From: an uncultured Eggerthellaceae bacterium
GTDB taxonomy: Bacteria > Actinomycetota > Coriobacteriia > Coriobacteriales > Eggerthellaceae
NCBI GenBank assembly: GCA_910588985.1
Contig: CAJURO010000003.1
Coordinates: 1 to 64,000, forward strand
Direction: 5' to 3'
Length of the DNA: 64,000 bases
Shown: positions 42,591-51,604 of the stretch, in pieces
Layout of the letters: each line of letters starts with the position of its first letter
Numbering within the stretch: the first letter of the stretch is position 1
Notes under the pieces: generated by a model
What the model saw: the letters and a program-made list of their open reading frames with translations, nothing else
What the model was told of the DNA's origin: nothing
Database searches by the model: none
Translations under genes and position numbers: made by a program

Positions 42591-42694
42591 ATATACGCAT
42601 CGAAGCAAAGAAGATTGCCGTGCCTTAAAGCTGCCATATGATACCATATCGACTGTTTGAAAAGTTGTATTCTAACTTGGTATGGAGGATGTAC

Positions 42695-44026
42695 GTGGAC
42701 GTTTCAGTTCAAACGATGGATGATAACAAGATCAAGGCAGAGGTCACGCTTGACGCAAAGACGGTTGACGCCAAGATCGATGCGATATACAAGGATTATG
42801 CCAAGCGCTATAACTTCCCAGGCTTTCGTCGTGGGCGTGCGCCACGTCCTGTGATCGATAACGCTGTCGGCCGTGAGGCGATCCTTGCCACTGCTACCGA
42901 GGAACTCATCAACGAAGCGTATCCGCTCGTTGTTGAGCAGGAGAAGCTCTACCCTGTTGCCTCTCCTGATTTCGGGGAACCAAGCACTGCCGAATCCGGC
43001 AAGCCGCTCTCATTCGAATTCACCCTTGCTGTGAAGCCTGTCTTCGAGCTTTCAAGCTATGATCCCGTTGAGATCGAGGTGCCGAAGGCTGAACCAACGG
43101 AAAAAGAGGTCGATAGCCAGATCGATGCATTGCGCGAGCACTACAAGTCGTATGCAAGCGCAGACGAGGGCGCTGTCCTCGAGAACACGAACAGCGCTGA
43201 GATCAATGTTGTTGCAACGAAGTCCGATGGCGAGGAGATCAAGAGCTTGAGCGGCGACCAGCCATTCTTCGCGCTTGGCATTGGGCTTTATTCCGAGAGC
43301 TTCGATGAGCATGTCAAGGGCATGAAGGTTGGCGAGAAGCGATCCTTCAAGATCGACGTGCCGAAAGATGAGCAAGCGGTATACTTTGCGGACCTGACCG
43401 GTGAGGAGGTCTCCTTCGAGGTCACGGTCAAGGCTATCCAAGAAGAGAAGCTTCCTGAGCTTACTGATGAGTGGGTAAAGGAAACGCTGCAGATGGATAG
43501 CGTTGAGGATCTTCGGAAGAATGTCGCAGAGTCCATCGAAAGGCAAGTTGAGCAGTTCTTGCCGCAGATCAAGGAGAACGCTTGCGCGCGTGTTCTCGTC
43601 GAGCGTTTTGACGACGAGGTTCCAGAGAGCATGGTTGAGCAGGCCGAATCAACGCTCTTGCAGGACTTCTTCACGCAATTGCAGTCTCAAGGCATGAGCT
43701 TTGATACGTACTTGAAATCACGCAGCATCACTTCTGAACAGTTCAAAGAGGATGTAAAGAAGCAAGCCGCAGACCAAGCTGCTGAAGAGCTCGCCCTTGA
43801 AGCGTGGGCGCATCATGCAGGGATCGAAGTCACTGATGAGGATGTCTCAGAAGAGTTTGCAAAAGCTGGCCTGGAAGATCCGAAGAAGACAGAAGAGGAA
43901 TGGCGCCGCACTGGTCGTCTCTATATGATCCGCGAGGGCATCCTTCGCGCGAAGGCGATGGAGAACGTCATCGATACTGCAAAGATCACTGAGGTTGAAT
44001 TCGATCCCGACCAAGCAAAAGAGTAA
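42695..44026 (+). CDS. tig: Trigger factor, ribosome-associated chaperone
   Basis: 443 residues with all three domains: the ribosome-binding tail with the signature YNFPGFRRGRAPRPVI (about residues 37-52), the FKBP-like PPIase domain (about 160-240, GDQPFFALGIG, FDEHVKGMKVGEKRSF) and the helical C-terminal chaperone domain. It binds at the exit tunnel and protects nascent chains. GTG 42695 is chosen: GGAGG (42684-42688) is 6 nt upstream, while ATG 42689 abuts it. It precedes clpP-clpX, a widely conserved neighbourhood. Confidence 0.95.
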   Translation: MDVSVQTMDDNKIKAEVTLDAKTVDAKIDAIYKDYAKRYNFPGFRRGRAPRPVIDNAVGREAILATATEELINEAYPLVVEQEKLYPVASPDFGEPSTAESGKPLSFEFTLAVKPVFELSSYDPVEIEVPKAEPTEKEVDSQIDALREHYKSYASADEGAVLENTNSAEINVVATKSDGEEIKSLSGDQPFFALGIGLYSESFDEHVKGMKVGEKRSFKIDVPKDEQAVYFADLTGEEVSFEVTVKAIQEEKLPELTDEWVKETLQMDSVEDLRKNVAESIERQVEQFLPQIKENACARVLVERFDDEVPESMVEQAESTLLQDFFTQLQSQGMSFDTYLKSRSITSEQFKEDVKKQAADQAAEELALEAWAHHAGIEVTDEDVSEEFAKAGLEDPKKTEEEWRRTGRLYMIREGILRAKAMENVIDTAKITEVEFDPDQAKE

Positions 44027-44121
44027 AACGAGCGGATTCATCCTGTGTTCTTTTCGCGATACGCCATGTCTCGTTTGCCGCGCATGAACATCTGTACCAT
44101 AATATGAATCGAAACATACAC

Positions 44122-44145
44122 GCTCTAGATTCATGAAGCTAGAGC
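44122..44145. promoter_or_regulatory. Inverted repeat in the clpP leader
   Basis: GCTCTAG (44122-44128) and CTAGAGC (44139-44145) form a perfect 7-bp dyad with a 10-base spacer, about 19 bases before ATG 44164 and next to the ribosome site. It could be an operator for a protease-gene regulator or a leader hairpin. Confidence 0.35.
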
Positions 44146-44163
44146 ATCGGAAAGCGAGGAACA

Positions 44164-44772
44164 ATGGGAATCGAAAGAGCACAGAGCGCATTGATACCGT
44201 ACGTCATCGAACAATCTCCGCGTGGAGAGCGCAGCTATGACATCTATTCAAGACTCCTTAACGATCGCATCATCTTCTTGGGAGAGCAGATCGACGATCA
44301 TGTTGCGAATTCAGTGGTTGCACAGCTTCTCCATTTGGAAAGCGCTGACCCTGAGAAGGATATCTCGCTCTACATCAATTCGCCTGGTGGGTCGGTCACA
44401 GCAGGTCTTGGCATCTTGGATACGATGAATTTCATCCAGTGCGACGTTTCCACCATCTGCATTGGAGAATGCGCATCCATGGCGGCTGTTCTCCTCTCTT
44501 CCGGAGCGAAGGGCAAGCGCTATTGCCTGCCCAACTCCATGGTGCTGATCCATCAACCACTTGGTGGTGCCCAGGGTCAACAGACAGAGATCGCCATCGT
44601 TGCTGACTTCATGCTGAAGACCCGCAAACGGTTGAACAAGATCCTTTCAGATAATACAGGTCAATCGATCGAGAAGATCCAGCTCGATACTGAACGTGAT
44701 AACTACATGACTGCCGAGGAAGCTAAGGAATACGGCCTTGTTGATGAGATCATCCTCCATCATGGGAAATAA
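44164..44772 (+). CDS. clpP: ATP-dependent Clp protease proteolytic subunit
   Basis: 202 residues. Catalytic triad Ser105 (GECASMAAVLL), His130 (MVLIHQPLGGAQGQ) and Asp179 (DTERDNYMTAEEA) are intact. The usual GQAASMA around the serine is GECASMA here, a mild variation with a Cys two residues before the nucleophile. ClpP forms a double heptamer that degrades proteins unfolded by ClpX. The N-terminal propeptide is short. AGCGAGGA precedes ATG 44164. A terminator separates it from clpX, which has its own promoter. Confidence 0.97.
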   Translation: MGIERAQSALIPYVIEQSPRGERSYDIYSRLLNDRIIFLGEQIDDHVANSVVAQLLHLESADPEKDISLYINSPGGSVTAGLGILDTMNFIQCDVSTICIGECASMAAVLLSSGAKGKRYCLPNSMVLIHQPLGGAQGQQTEIAIVADFMLKTRKRLNKILSDNTGQSIEKIQLDTERDNYMTAEEAKEYGLVDEIILHHGK

Positions 44773-44795
44773 ACGACACGTTTAAGAGCGAATAG

Positions 44796-44824
44796 AAGGA
44801 GCCGCCTTATCTGCGCGGCTCCTT
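44796..44824 (+). terminator. Terminator between clpP and clpX
   Basis: AAGGAGCCGC (44796-44805) pairs with GCGGCTCCTT (44814-44823), followed by a short T-rich stretch. Most clpP transcripts would end here. Confidence 0.65.
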
Positions 44825-44830
44825 TGCTTC

Positions 44831-44836
44831 TATAAT
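44831..44836 (+). promoter_or_regulatory. -10 element of the clpX-valS unit
   Basis: A perfect TATAAT starting 6 bases after the terminator and 45 bases before ATG 44882. The -35 region lies within the hairpin. Confidence 0.5.
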
Positions 44837-44881
44837 GGAACCTTCTTAGATATGTATGAGACGACGATCAGAAGAGAGAGC

Positions 44882-46306
44882 ATGACGAAAGAGAGAAAAC
44901 AAGACGGTCCAGAGAAGATCGAATGCGCTTTTTGTGGCAAGAGCGCCGATAGAGTCAATTCTCTTATCTCAGGCCCCAATGGGATCTATATTTGCGACGA
45001 GTGCGTAAGCGTTTGCGCCGATGCGCTCATGTCTGAAATGATGCTCTCTATGCAGCAGGGCAATCGCTCGGACTATCAGCAAATGATGCAGGGCTCCTTT
45101 GAGGGGAATACGCTTGAAGCGGGTTCGGGCCAAGCACAAGATGCAACAGCTTCGCATGAAGCGTTCAGCGCTGAGCACGAATTGCGCGATCTTCCTACTC
45201 CTCATGAGATACATGACCATCTTTGCGAGCATGTCGTCGGGCAGGAAAGCGCGAAGCGCGCATTGTCCGTAGCTGTTTACAACCATTACAAGCGTATTCT
45301 CGCTGCAGCCGAAAACGATTCGGAAGACGCTGAAGACTCTGTTGAGATAGACAAATCGAACATCATGTTGCTCGGCCCGACAGGATCTGGCAAAACATTG
45401 CTCGCGCAAACGCTCGCGCGAACGCTCCAGGTTCCGTTCGCTATTGCCGATGCCACCACCCTTACAGAGGCGGGGTACGTAGGCGAAGATGTGGAGAACA
45501 TCCTTCTCAAGCTCATCACAGCGGCAGATTTCGACATCGCCAAGGCTGAGATAGGCATCGTCTATATCGATGAGATCGACAAGATCGCTCGTAAGGCTGA
45601 GAACCTTTCCATCACACGTGATGTGTCTGGTGAAGGCGTCCAGCAGGCATTGCTCAAGATCATCGAAGGATGCGATGCATCGGTACCACCGCAAGGAGGA
45701 CGCAAGCATCCGGAGCAAGAGCTCCTTCACATCAATACCGACAACATCCTCTTCATTTTGGGTGGGGCCTTTGTGGGCCTTGCTGATATCGTTGGTGAGC
45801 GCGTAGGCAAGAAGGGCCTTGGTTTCGCAAGCGAGCTTCCCGAATCGAAGAAGCAAGCAGAGGCCGAGCTTTTGGCCCAAGTGCTGCCTGAGGATCTGAA
45901 CAAGTATGGGATGATCCCTGAATTCGTCGGGCGTATCCCTGTGATCACCTCTCTCGATGAGCTCACTGAAGATGATCTCGTGCGTATTCTCACTGAACCG
46001 AAGAATGCCATTGTCAAGCAGTATCGAAAGATGTTCGAGATCGAGGATGCCCAGCTCGACTTCACGAAGGAAGCGCTTGCTGCTGTTGCGCATGAAGCGG
46101 TGACGCATGGCACAGGCGCGCGCGGCCTTCGCTCGATCTGCGAACGGGTCCTCCTTGACATCATGTTCGATCTCCCTGAGATGGAAGGGAAGAAGAAGGT
46201 CACGATAAGGCCAACTGATATCACAGGAGAAACGTATCCTGAGATCAGCATCGAAAAAGATGCGAAGGATGCAAAAGGTTCGAAGGAAGCAAAAGAGGAT
46301 AAGTAA
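44882..46306 (+). CDS. clpX: ATP-dependent Clp protease ATP-binding subunit ClpX
   Basis: 474 residues, longer than the usual 420-430. The N-terminal C4 zinc domain is CAFCGKS and CDECVSVC (about residues 17-45). An insert of about 40 residues follows (QQGNRSDYQQMMQGSFEGN), then the AAA+ domain: Walker A LLGPTGSGKTLLAQ, ATTLTEAGYVGEDVE, Walker B IVYIDEIDKIARK, sensor II GARGLRSICE. The C-terminus is Lys/Asp-rich low complexity. ClpX unfolds tagged substrates for ClpP. ATG 44882 with AGAAGAGAG upstream. valS starts 2 bases after its stop. Confidence 0.96.
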   Translation: MTKERKQDGPEKIECAFCGKSADRVNSLISGPNGIYICDECVSVCADALMSEMMLSMQQGNRSDYQQMMQGSFEGNTLEAGSGQAQDATASHEAFSAEHELRDLPTPHEIHDHLCEHVVGQESAKRALSVAVYNHYKRILAAAENDSEDAEDSVEIDKSNIMLLGPTGSGKTLLAQTLARTLQVPFAIADATTLTEAGYVGEDVENILLKLITAADFDIAKAEIGIVYIDEIDKIARKAENLSITRDVSGEGVQQALLKIIEGCDASVPPQGGRKHPEQELLHINTDNILFILGGAFVGLADIVGERVGKKGLGFASELPESKKQAEAELLAQVLPEDLNKYGMIPEFVGRIPVITSLDELTEDDLVRILTEPKNAIVKQYRKMFEIEDAQLDFTKEALAAVAHEAVTHGTGARGLRSICERVLLDIMFDLPEMEGKKKVTIRPTDITGETYPEISIEKDAKDAKGSKEAKEDK

Positions 46307-46308
46307 AC

Positions 46309-48963
46309 ATGGCTGACGAGCAAAGACAAGACCAAACGTACGCAGAACTTGAGAAGCCAATCTTTGAAGCATGGCGCGAGGGGGGTTACTTCTTGCGCTC
46401 GAAAGGGTTTGGCAAGAATGCTGCCGAATCCTATACGATAGTTATCCCTCCGCCCAACGTCACAGGCGTGCTACATATGGGCCATGCGCTCAATGACACC
46501 ATTCAGGATGCCTGCATACGTCACGCTCGCATGCAGGGATATCAAACCCGTTGGATCCTTGGCACAGATCATGCAGGGATCGCAACGCAGACCAAGGTCG
46601 ATAAGCATCTTGCAGAACAGGGCATCAATCGTCGTGAAATAGGGCGCGATGCGTTCATCGCAGAATGCCAGAAGTGGCGCATGCAATACGGTACGACCAT
46701 CGTAGAGCAGATCAAGGCGATGGGATGTTCTTGCGATTACGAGCATGAGCAATTCACGATGAGCCCCGAGTTCTCCCTTGCTGTTCGCAAGCTGTTCGTT
46801 GACTGGTACCACGATGGGATCATCTATCGAGGTCGTCGCATCGTCAATTGGTGTCCGCACTGCACAACGGCTATCGCTGATGATGAGGCAGAGTACGAGG
46901 ACGAGAAGAGCCATCTTTGGTATTTGAAGTATCCTCTTGAAGAGCCTGTAGGGGATATCGACCATATCGTTGTTGCTACGACGAGACCTGAGACCATGCT
47001 TGGCGATACAGGGGTAGCCGTCAATCCCAAGGACGAACGCTATGCCTCGCTTATCGGCAAGAACGTCATCCTGCCGATCGTTGAACGCTCGATCCCGATC
47101 TTCGCTGACTTCCACGTTGACGCTGAATATGGAACAGGCGCTGTGAAGGTCACTCCCGCACATGACCCCAACGATTTCGCCATGGGTGCTCGTGCAGGGC
47201 TTGAGCAGGTCAACATCTTCGATGAGACCGCGCATGTGGTTGATGGCTTCGGTGACATGACAGGAATGAGCCGCGACGAAGCCCGTGAGGCAGTTGTTGC
47301 TCGCTTCGATGAGCTTGGCTTGCTCGAGAAGGTCGAGGACATCGATCACTCCGTCATGCATTGCTATCGTTGCCATAACACGCTTGAGCCATGGCTTTCT
47401 GAACAATGGTTCGTTGCGGTCGACAAGCTCAAAGGACCAGCAAGGGAAGCCGTTGAAAGCGGGCAGATCACATTCCATCCTGCTCGTTGGGCTCAAGTCT
47501 ACCTTGACTGGCTCGACAATCTGAAGGATTGGTGCATCTCCCGTCAGCTTTGGTGGGGGCATCGCATCCCTCTGTTCTCTTGCGATGCGTGCGGATGGCA
47601 AGATGCTCTCCTTGAGGACGTGGAGACATGTCCTATTTGCGGAGCTCCTGTGCGACAGGATGAAGACGTGCTCGATACCTGGTTCTCATCGCAGCTCTGG
47701 CCATTCGCAACCCAAGGTTGGGGCGAAGAGGGGATGGATGCGCCTGATCTTCAGAAGTTCTATCCCACGCAGCTCCTCTCTACAGCGCGAGACATCATGG
47801 GACTCTGGGTTGCGCGTATGGTGATGGCAAGCGAATACTGTACGGGCACGATCCCCTTCAAAGACGTTATCATCCATCCAACTGTCATGGGTGCGGATGG
47901 AAAGCCGATGAGCAAATCACGTGGCAATGGCGTCGATCCTGTGGCGCTCATGGAGGATTATGGTGCAGATGGCATGCGCTTTGGCTTGCTCACTCAGGTC
48001 ACTGGCACCCAGGCCATACGCTTTGACGTCGGCAAGATCGAGAACGCACGCAACTTTGCGAACAAGATCAAGAATGCAGCTCGCTTCATTAACATGAACC
48101 TTGATGACTACGTTCCTGGCGCCCCTGAGCCTGCCACTGAAGCAGACCGCTGGATCTTCTCCCGTCTGGCAAAGCTTGTCTCTGACATCGACCAAGCCTA
48201 CGCTCATTACGAGTTCTCCGAGATCACGCGCTTGCTTTACGTCTTTTTCTGGAATGAGTTCTGCGATTGGTACATCGAGTTCTCCAAAAGCCGCCTCTCA
48301 GGCCCAGAGCGCATCATTTGCCAGCGCAACCTTGTGTATGTGCTTGAAGTGGCGCTTCGCTTGCTCCATCCTATCATGCCCTTCATCACTGAGCGCATCT
48401 ATGCCGATCTGCCTGTTGGACAAGATGCGCCGCCTCTGCTCATCTGTGCACCATGGCCTTCCGCGCACGAGCTTGAACGCTACATCGATGAGCAAGCTGA
48501 GACGTCCACCAGCCTTGTGTGCGACATTGTAGGTGCTGTGCGATCCGCACGCGCGCGCTACGGTATCTCGCCTAAGACCGAACTTGCGGTGGCGATCAAG
48601 GCTTCCCCTGAAGCGCTCGATCTCATAGCACCCCAAGAAGGGCTCATTACCGCACTTGCGCGCATCTCGTCTCTCTCAATCTCGACGACGCAGGAGAAGC
48701 CTGCAGAATCATGCGTTGGCTTCGGTAATGGAGTCGAAGTCTATACCATCCTTGCTGGCCTTGTTGATTTCGATGCTGAACGAGCGCGCCTAAGCAAAGA
48801 GCGTGATAAGCTCGACCGCGATGTCGAGAAGCTTGAGAAGAAGCTCTCCAATCCAGGTTTCTTGAGCAAGGCGGCACCCGAGATCATAGCGAAAGACGAA
48901 GCTAAGCTCGCCGAGCTCACGGATACCCGCAATCGCGTTATCGAGCAGCTTGAATCGATCTAG
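46309..48963 (+). CDS. valS: Valyl-tRNA synthetase
   Basis: 884 residues, standard size. Class I motifs: HIGH as HMGH (VTGVLHMGHALNDT) and KMSKS as KPMSKSRGNG. The editing CP1 domain (about 180-390) includes TTRPETMLGDTGVAVNP and GTGAVKVTPAHDPND; a zinc knuckle is seen in CDACGWQ and CPICGAP. The C-terminal arm is a coiled coil (about 820-880, ERARLSKERDKLDRDVEKLE). It charges tRNA-Val and hydrolyses Thr-tRNA-Val. Start ATG 46309, near-contiguous with clpX, so co-transcribed. Confidence 0.97.
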   Translation: MADEQRQDQTYAELEKPIFEAWREGGYFLRSKGFGKNAAESYTIVIPPPNVTGVLHMGHALNDTIQDACIRHARMQGYQTRWILGTDHAGIATQTKVDKHLAEQGINRREIGRDAFIAECQKWRMQYGTTIVEQIKAMGCSCDYEHEQFTMSPEFSLAVRKLFVDWYHDGIIYRGRRIVNWCPHCTTAIADDEAEYEDEKSHLWYLKYPLEEPVGDIDHIVVATTRPETMLGDTGVAVNPKDERYASLIGKNVILPIVERSIPIFADFHVDAEYGTGAVKVTPAHDPNDFAMGARAGLEQVNIFDETAHVVDGFGDMTGMSRDEAREAVVARFDELGLLEKVEDIDHSVMHCYRCHNTLEPWLSEQWFVAVDKLKGPAREAVESGQITFHPARWAQVYLDWLDNLKDWCISRQLWWGHRIPLFSCDACGWQDALLEDVETCPICGAPVRQDEDVLDTWFSSQLWPFATQGWGEEGMDAPDLQKFYPTQLLSTARDIMGLWVARMVMASEYCTGTIPFKDVIIHPTVMGADGKPMSKSRGNGVDPVALMEDYGADGMRFGLLTQVTGTQAIRFDVGKIENARNFANKIKNAARFINMNLDDYVPGAPEPATEADRWIFSRLAKLVSDIDQAYAHYEFSEITRLLYVFFWNEFCDWYIEFSKSRLSGPERIICQRNLVYVLEVALRLLHPIMPFITERIYADLPVGQDAPPLLICAPWPSAHELERYIDEQAETSTSLVCDIVGAVRSARARYGISPKTELAVAIKASPEALDLIAPQEGLITALARISSLSISTTQEKPAESCVGFGNGVEVYTILAGLVDFDAERARLSKERDKLDRDVEKLEKKLSNPGFLSKAAPEIIAKDEAKLAELTDTRNRVIEQLESI

Positions 48964-48974
48964 GAAAGCAGAGG

Positions 48975-49013
48975 GCAGCATCCAGGCATCGGTATATGCT
49001 TGGATGCTGCTTT
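48975..49013 (+). terminator. Terminator after valS
   Basis: GCAGCATCCA (48975-48984) pairs with TGGATGCTGC (49001-49010), followed by TTT. A smaller inner pairing is also possible. Confidence 0.65.
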
Positions 49014-49015
49014 GC

Positions 49016-49021
49016 TATAAT
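49016..49021 (+). promoter_or_regulatory. -10 element of the zinc-ribbon membrane gene
   Basis: TATAAT, 3 bases after the terminator's T tract. Predicted start near 49028 rules out the longer in-frame start at 48996. Confidence 0.5.
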
Positions 49022-49058
49022 CAACGGCAGTGTTCAGACCGAGGTAAGGAACGTAAAA

Positions 49059-49574
49059 GTGAGTGAGCTTATCGGACAACTTTGGACCCCGCAGATGCAG
49101 ACGGCGTTCACGATCGTCGTCGTCCTTCTCGTCGTCCTTTACATTCTCTGCATCATCTGGGTTGTGAGGGATGCGTATTTAAGGGGCACGACGTGGTACA
49201 TCTGGGGCATTGTTGCGCTTGTTCCGATCGTTGGCCTCATCGCTTACCTCCTTATGCGTCCTCCGATGCTCCGTCTCGATCGAGATGAGCAGGAGCTTGA
49301 AGTTGCTCTCAAGCAGCGTCAGCTCATGCAGTACGGCGAATGTGCAACCTGTGGATATCCTGTTGATTCCTCATTCGTGCTTTGTCCGAATTGCCATACC
49401 CAGTTGAAGAATCTCTGCACCCATTGCGAACGTGCGCTCGAGCCAGCTTGGACGGTCTGCCCCTATTGCGCTACGCCGCTTCATCGCGAAGCTCGTCCGA
49501 GCGCGAATCGCGCACCTCGTCGTGCGAAGCGTCCGACATCAGCGAAGCCCACCCAAGCAACTGAGGCGAAATAA
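49059..49574 (+). CDS. Membrane protein with double zinc ribbon
   Basis: 171 residues. Two membrane segments (about 14-37, FTIVVVLLVVLYILCIIWVV, and 48-66, YIWGIVALVPIVGLIAYLLM) precede a short charged linker. A double zinc ribbon follows, with four CxxC knuckles (CATCGYPV, CPNCHTQ, CTHCERA, CPYCATP; about 92-142). The C-terminal 25 residues are basic, rich in Ala/Arg/Lys. Such proteins are found in actinobacteria near housekeeping genes, with unknown role. GTG 49059 is chosen: AAGGA lies 8 nt upstream and the promoter at 49016 excludes ATG 48996. Confidence 0.8.
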   Translation: MSELIGQLWTPQMQTAFTIVVVLLVVLYILCIIWVVRDAYLRGTTWYIWGIVALVPIVGLIAYLLMRPPMLRLDRDEQELEVALKQRQLMQYGECATCGYPVDSSFVLCPNCHTQLKNLCTHCERALEPAWTVCPYCATPLHREARPSANRAPRRAKRPTSAKPTQATEAK

Positions 49575-49648
49575 CGTAATCCTTATCCAAGAAGTTCGAT
49601 CGAAAACTGCAGGCGCTCTGTATGCGCCCGGCTGTGAAAGGAATTCCT

Positions 49649-51568
49649 ATGATCGTATATCTGCCTGATGGCTCTCAAAAGGATGTTGACGCGGGAGCTA
49701 CCGTATATGATGTTGCCTCTTCTATCGGAGAAGGCCTTGCTCGCGCAGCGCTTGCTGGCAAGATAGATGGCATCCTGGTCGATCTGAATGCACCTGTCAG
49801 CGACGGTGCGCAGGTTGAGATCCTGACGAAGAAATCTCCTGAGGCTCTCGATATCATGCGGCATTCCGCAGCACACGTTATGGCAGAAGCAGTTCGCTCT
49901 CTCTATCCTGGTACGCAGATCGCATTCGGTCCCCAAACGGATGATGGCTTCTTCTACGATTTCGAGCTTCCTGATGGAGCCACGATCTCCGTCGATGACT
50001 TCTCGACTATCGAGAATAAGATGGCGGAGATCATCCATGAAGGGAAGCCCTTCACCCGTAGCGTGGTAACCAAGGATGAGGCTAAGCGCGCTTTTGCAGA
50101 CCAGCGATTCAAGCTCGAGCATATCGATGAGCTCCCTGAAACAGAAGAGATCAGCATCTATACGCATGGTGACTTCGCCGATCTTTGCGCAGGGCCTCAT
50201 ATGCCAGATGCGAGCGCGATCAAGGCTTTCAAGCTCATGAAGACGGCAGGGGCATACTGGAAAGGCGACGCAGAGCGTGAGGTGCTCACCCGTCTCTATG
50301 GCACCGCCTTCTTCGACAAGAAGGATCTTTCCGAATACCTCCATAATCTTGAAGAAGCCGAAAAGCGTGACCATCGTAAGCTTGGACGTGAGCTTGGCAT
50401 CTACACCATGGATCCGCTTGCAGGTGTTGGCTTGCCCCTTTATCTACCAAAAGGCGCTCGAGTCATTCGCACGATGCAGGAATGGCTTCGCCGCGATCTC
50501 TACGAGCGCGGTTACGAAGAGGTCATCACTCCACATATCTACAATGCAGATGTGTGGAAGATGAGCGGGCATTACGACTTCTATCACGAGAACATGTACT
50601 TCTTCGATATCAATGAGGGAACCGATGAAGAGCCGCGCCTCTCTGAGTATGGCGTTAAGCCCATGAACTGTCCTGGTCATGTGATGCTCTATAAGTCCGA
50701 GCTTCATTCGTATCGTGACCTTCCTTTGCGTTATTTCGAATTCGGCACTGTTTATCGTCATGAGATGTCGGGCGTTGTGCACGGCCTGCTTCGAGCGCGG
50801 GGGTTCACGCAAGACGATGCTCACATCTTCTGCACTCGCGACCAGGTCGTTGACGAGGTGTGCGCTATCCTCGACCTTGTCGAGCACATCATGACCACCT
50901 TCGGGTTCGCCTATGAGGCCGAGATCTCGACACGTCCTGAGAAATCCATCGGTTCGGATGACATGTGGGAGCATGCAACTGAGTCGTTGCGGCGTGCTTG
51001 CGAGATCAAGCAGCTCGCTTATGACATCAACGAGGGTGACGGTGCGTTCTACGGTCCAAAGATCGATATCAAGGTGAAGGACGCCATTGGGCGCACGTGG
51101 CAATGCTCAACCGTGCAGATCGACTTCAATTTCCCCGAACGCTTCGATCTGACCTACCGTGCTGCTGACAACACCGAGCAGCGTCCCTGGATGCTCCACC
51201 GTGCCATCTTTGGGTCGATCGAGCGTTTCCTCGGCATCCTGATCGAGCATTACGCAGGTGCGCTTCCGTTATGGTTGGCGCCCGTCCAAGCAGCTATCAT
51301 CCCGATCGCAGATCGTCATAAGGATGCTGCGTTCGAGTTCGCAGGCGAGCTCACCTCGGTTGGTGGGCGAGTCGAGGTCTATGACCAAAACGAGCCCATG
51401 AAGGTCAAGATCGCCAAAGCTCAGCAGCAGAAGATCCCTTATATGATCATCATGGGGGACAAGGAGGTCGAAGAGCGCATGGTGAGCGTGCGCGATCGTG
51501 CTGAGGGTGACCTTGGCACCTGGGAGAGGACGCGGTTCATCGATACTATCCGCGCAGCAGCTCTCTAG
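49649..51568 (+). CDS. thrS: Threonyl-tRNA synthetase
   Basis: 639 residues. Domain order: TGS (1-62, MIVYLPDGSQKDVDAGATVY), editing domain (MRHSAAHVMAEAVRSLYP, then CAGPHMPD), class II catalytic core (HYDFYHENMYFF, MNCPGHVMLYKSE with the zinc ligand Cys, FRHEMSGVVHGLLRARGFTQ-like motif 2), and the anticodon-binding domain (VGGRVEVYDQNEPMK). It charges tRNA-Thr. ATG 49649 has AAAGGA 7 nt upstream. The leader from the previous gene is only about 75 bases, too short for a T-box, with one small hairpin (GGCGC/GCGCC). Confidence 0.97.
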   Translation: MIVYLPDGSQKDVDAGATVYDVASSIGEGLARAALAGKIDGILVDLNAPVSDGAQVEILTKKSPEALDIMRHSAAHVMAEAVRSLYPGTQIAFGPQTDDGFFYDFELPDGATISVDDFSTIENKMAEIIHEGKPFTRSVVTKDEAKRAFADQRFKLEHIDELPETEEISIYTHGDFADLCAGPHMPDASAIKAFKLMKTAGAYWKGDAEREVLTRLYGTAFFDKKDLSEYLHNLEEAEKRDHRKLGRELGIYTMDPLAGVGLPLYLPKGARVIRTMQEWLRRDLYERGYEEVITPHIYNADVWKMSGHYDFYHENMYFFDINEGTDEEPRLSEYGVKPMNCPGHVMLYKSELHSYRDLPLRYFEFGTVYRHEMSGVVHGLLRARGFTQDDAHIFCTRDQVVDEVCAILDLVEHIMTTFGFAYEAEISTRPEKSIGSDDMWEHATESLRRACEIKQLAYDINEGDGAFYGPKIDIKVKDAIGRTWQCSTVQIDFNFPERFDLTYRAADNTEQRPWMLHRAIFGSIERFLGILIEHYAGALPLWLAPVQAAIIPIADRHKDAAFEFAGELTSVGGRVEVYDQNEPMKVKIAKAQQQKIPYMIIMGDKEVEERMVSVRDRAEGDLGTWERTRFIDTIRAAAL

Positions 51569-51604
51569 AGCGATGCGCCGCGCACAAGCGCTTAAAGAGA
51601 GTGA

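Noticed and set aside
44969..46372. 467-residue antisense frame inside clpX
   Set aside because: Opposite a conserved AAA+ gene with all motifs in place, and no promoter or ribosome site.
49575..49648. T-box before thrS
   Set aside because: The leader is only about 75 bases and lacks the T-box sequence. Only a small hairpin is seen.
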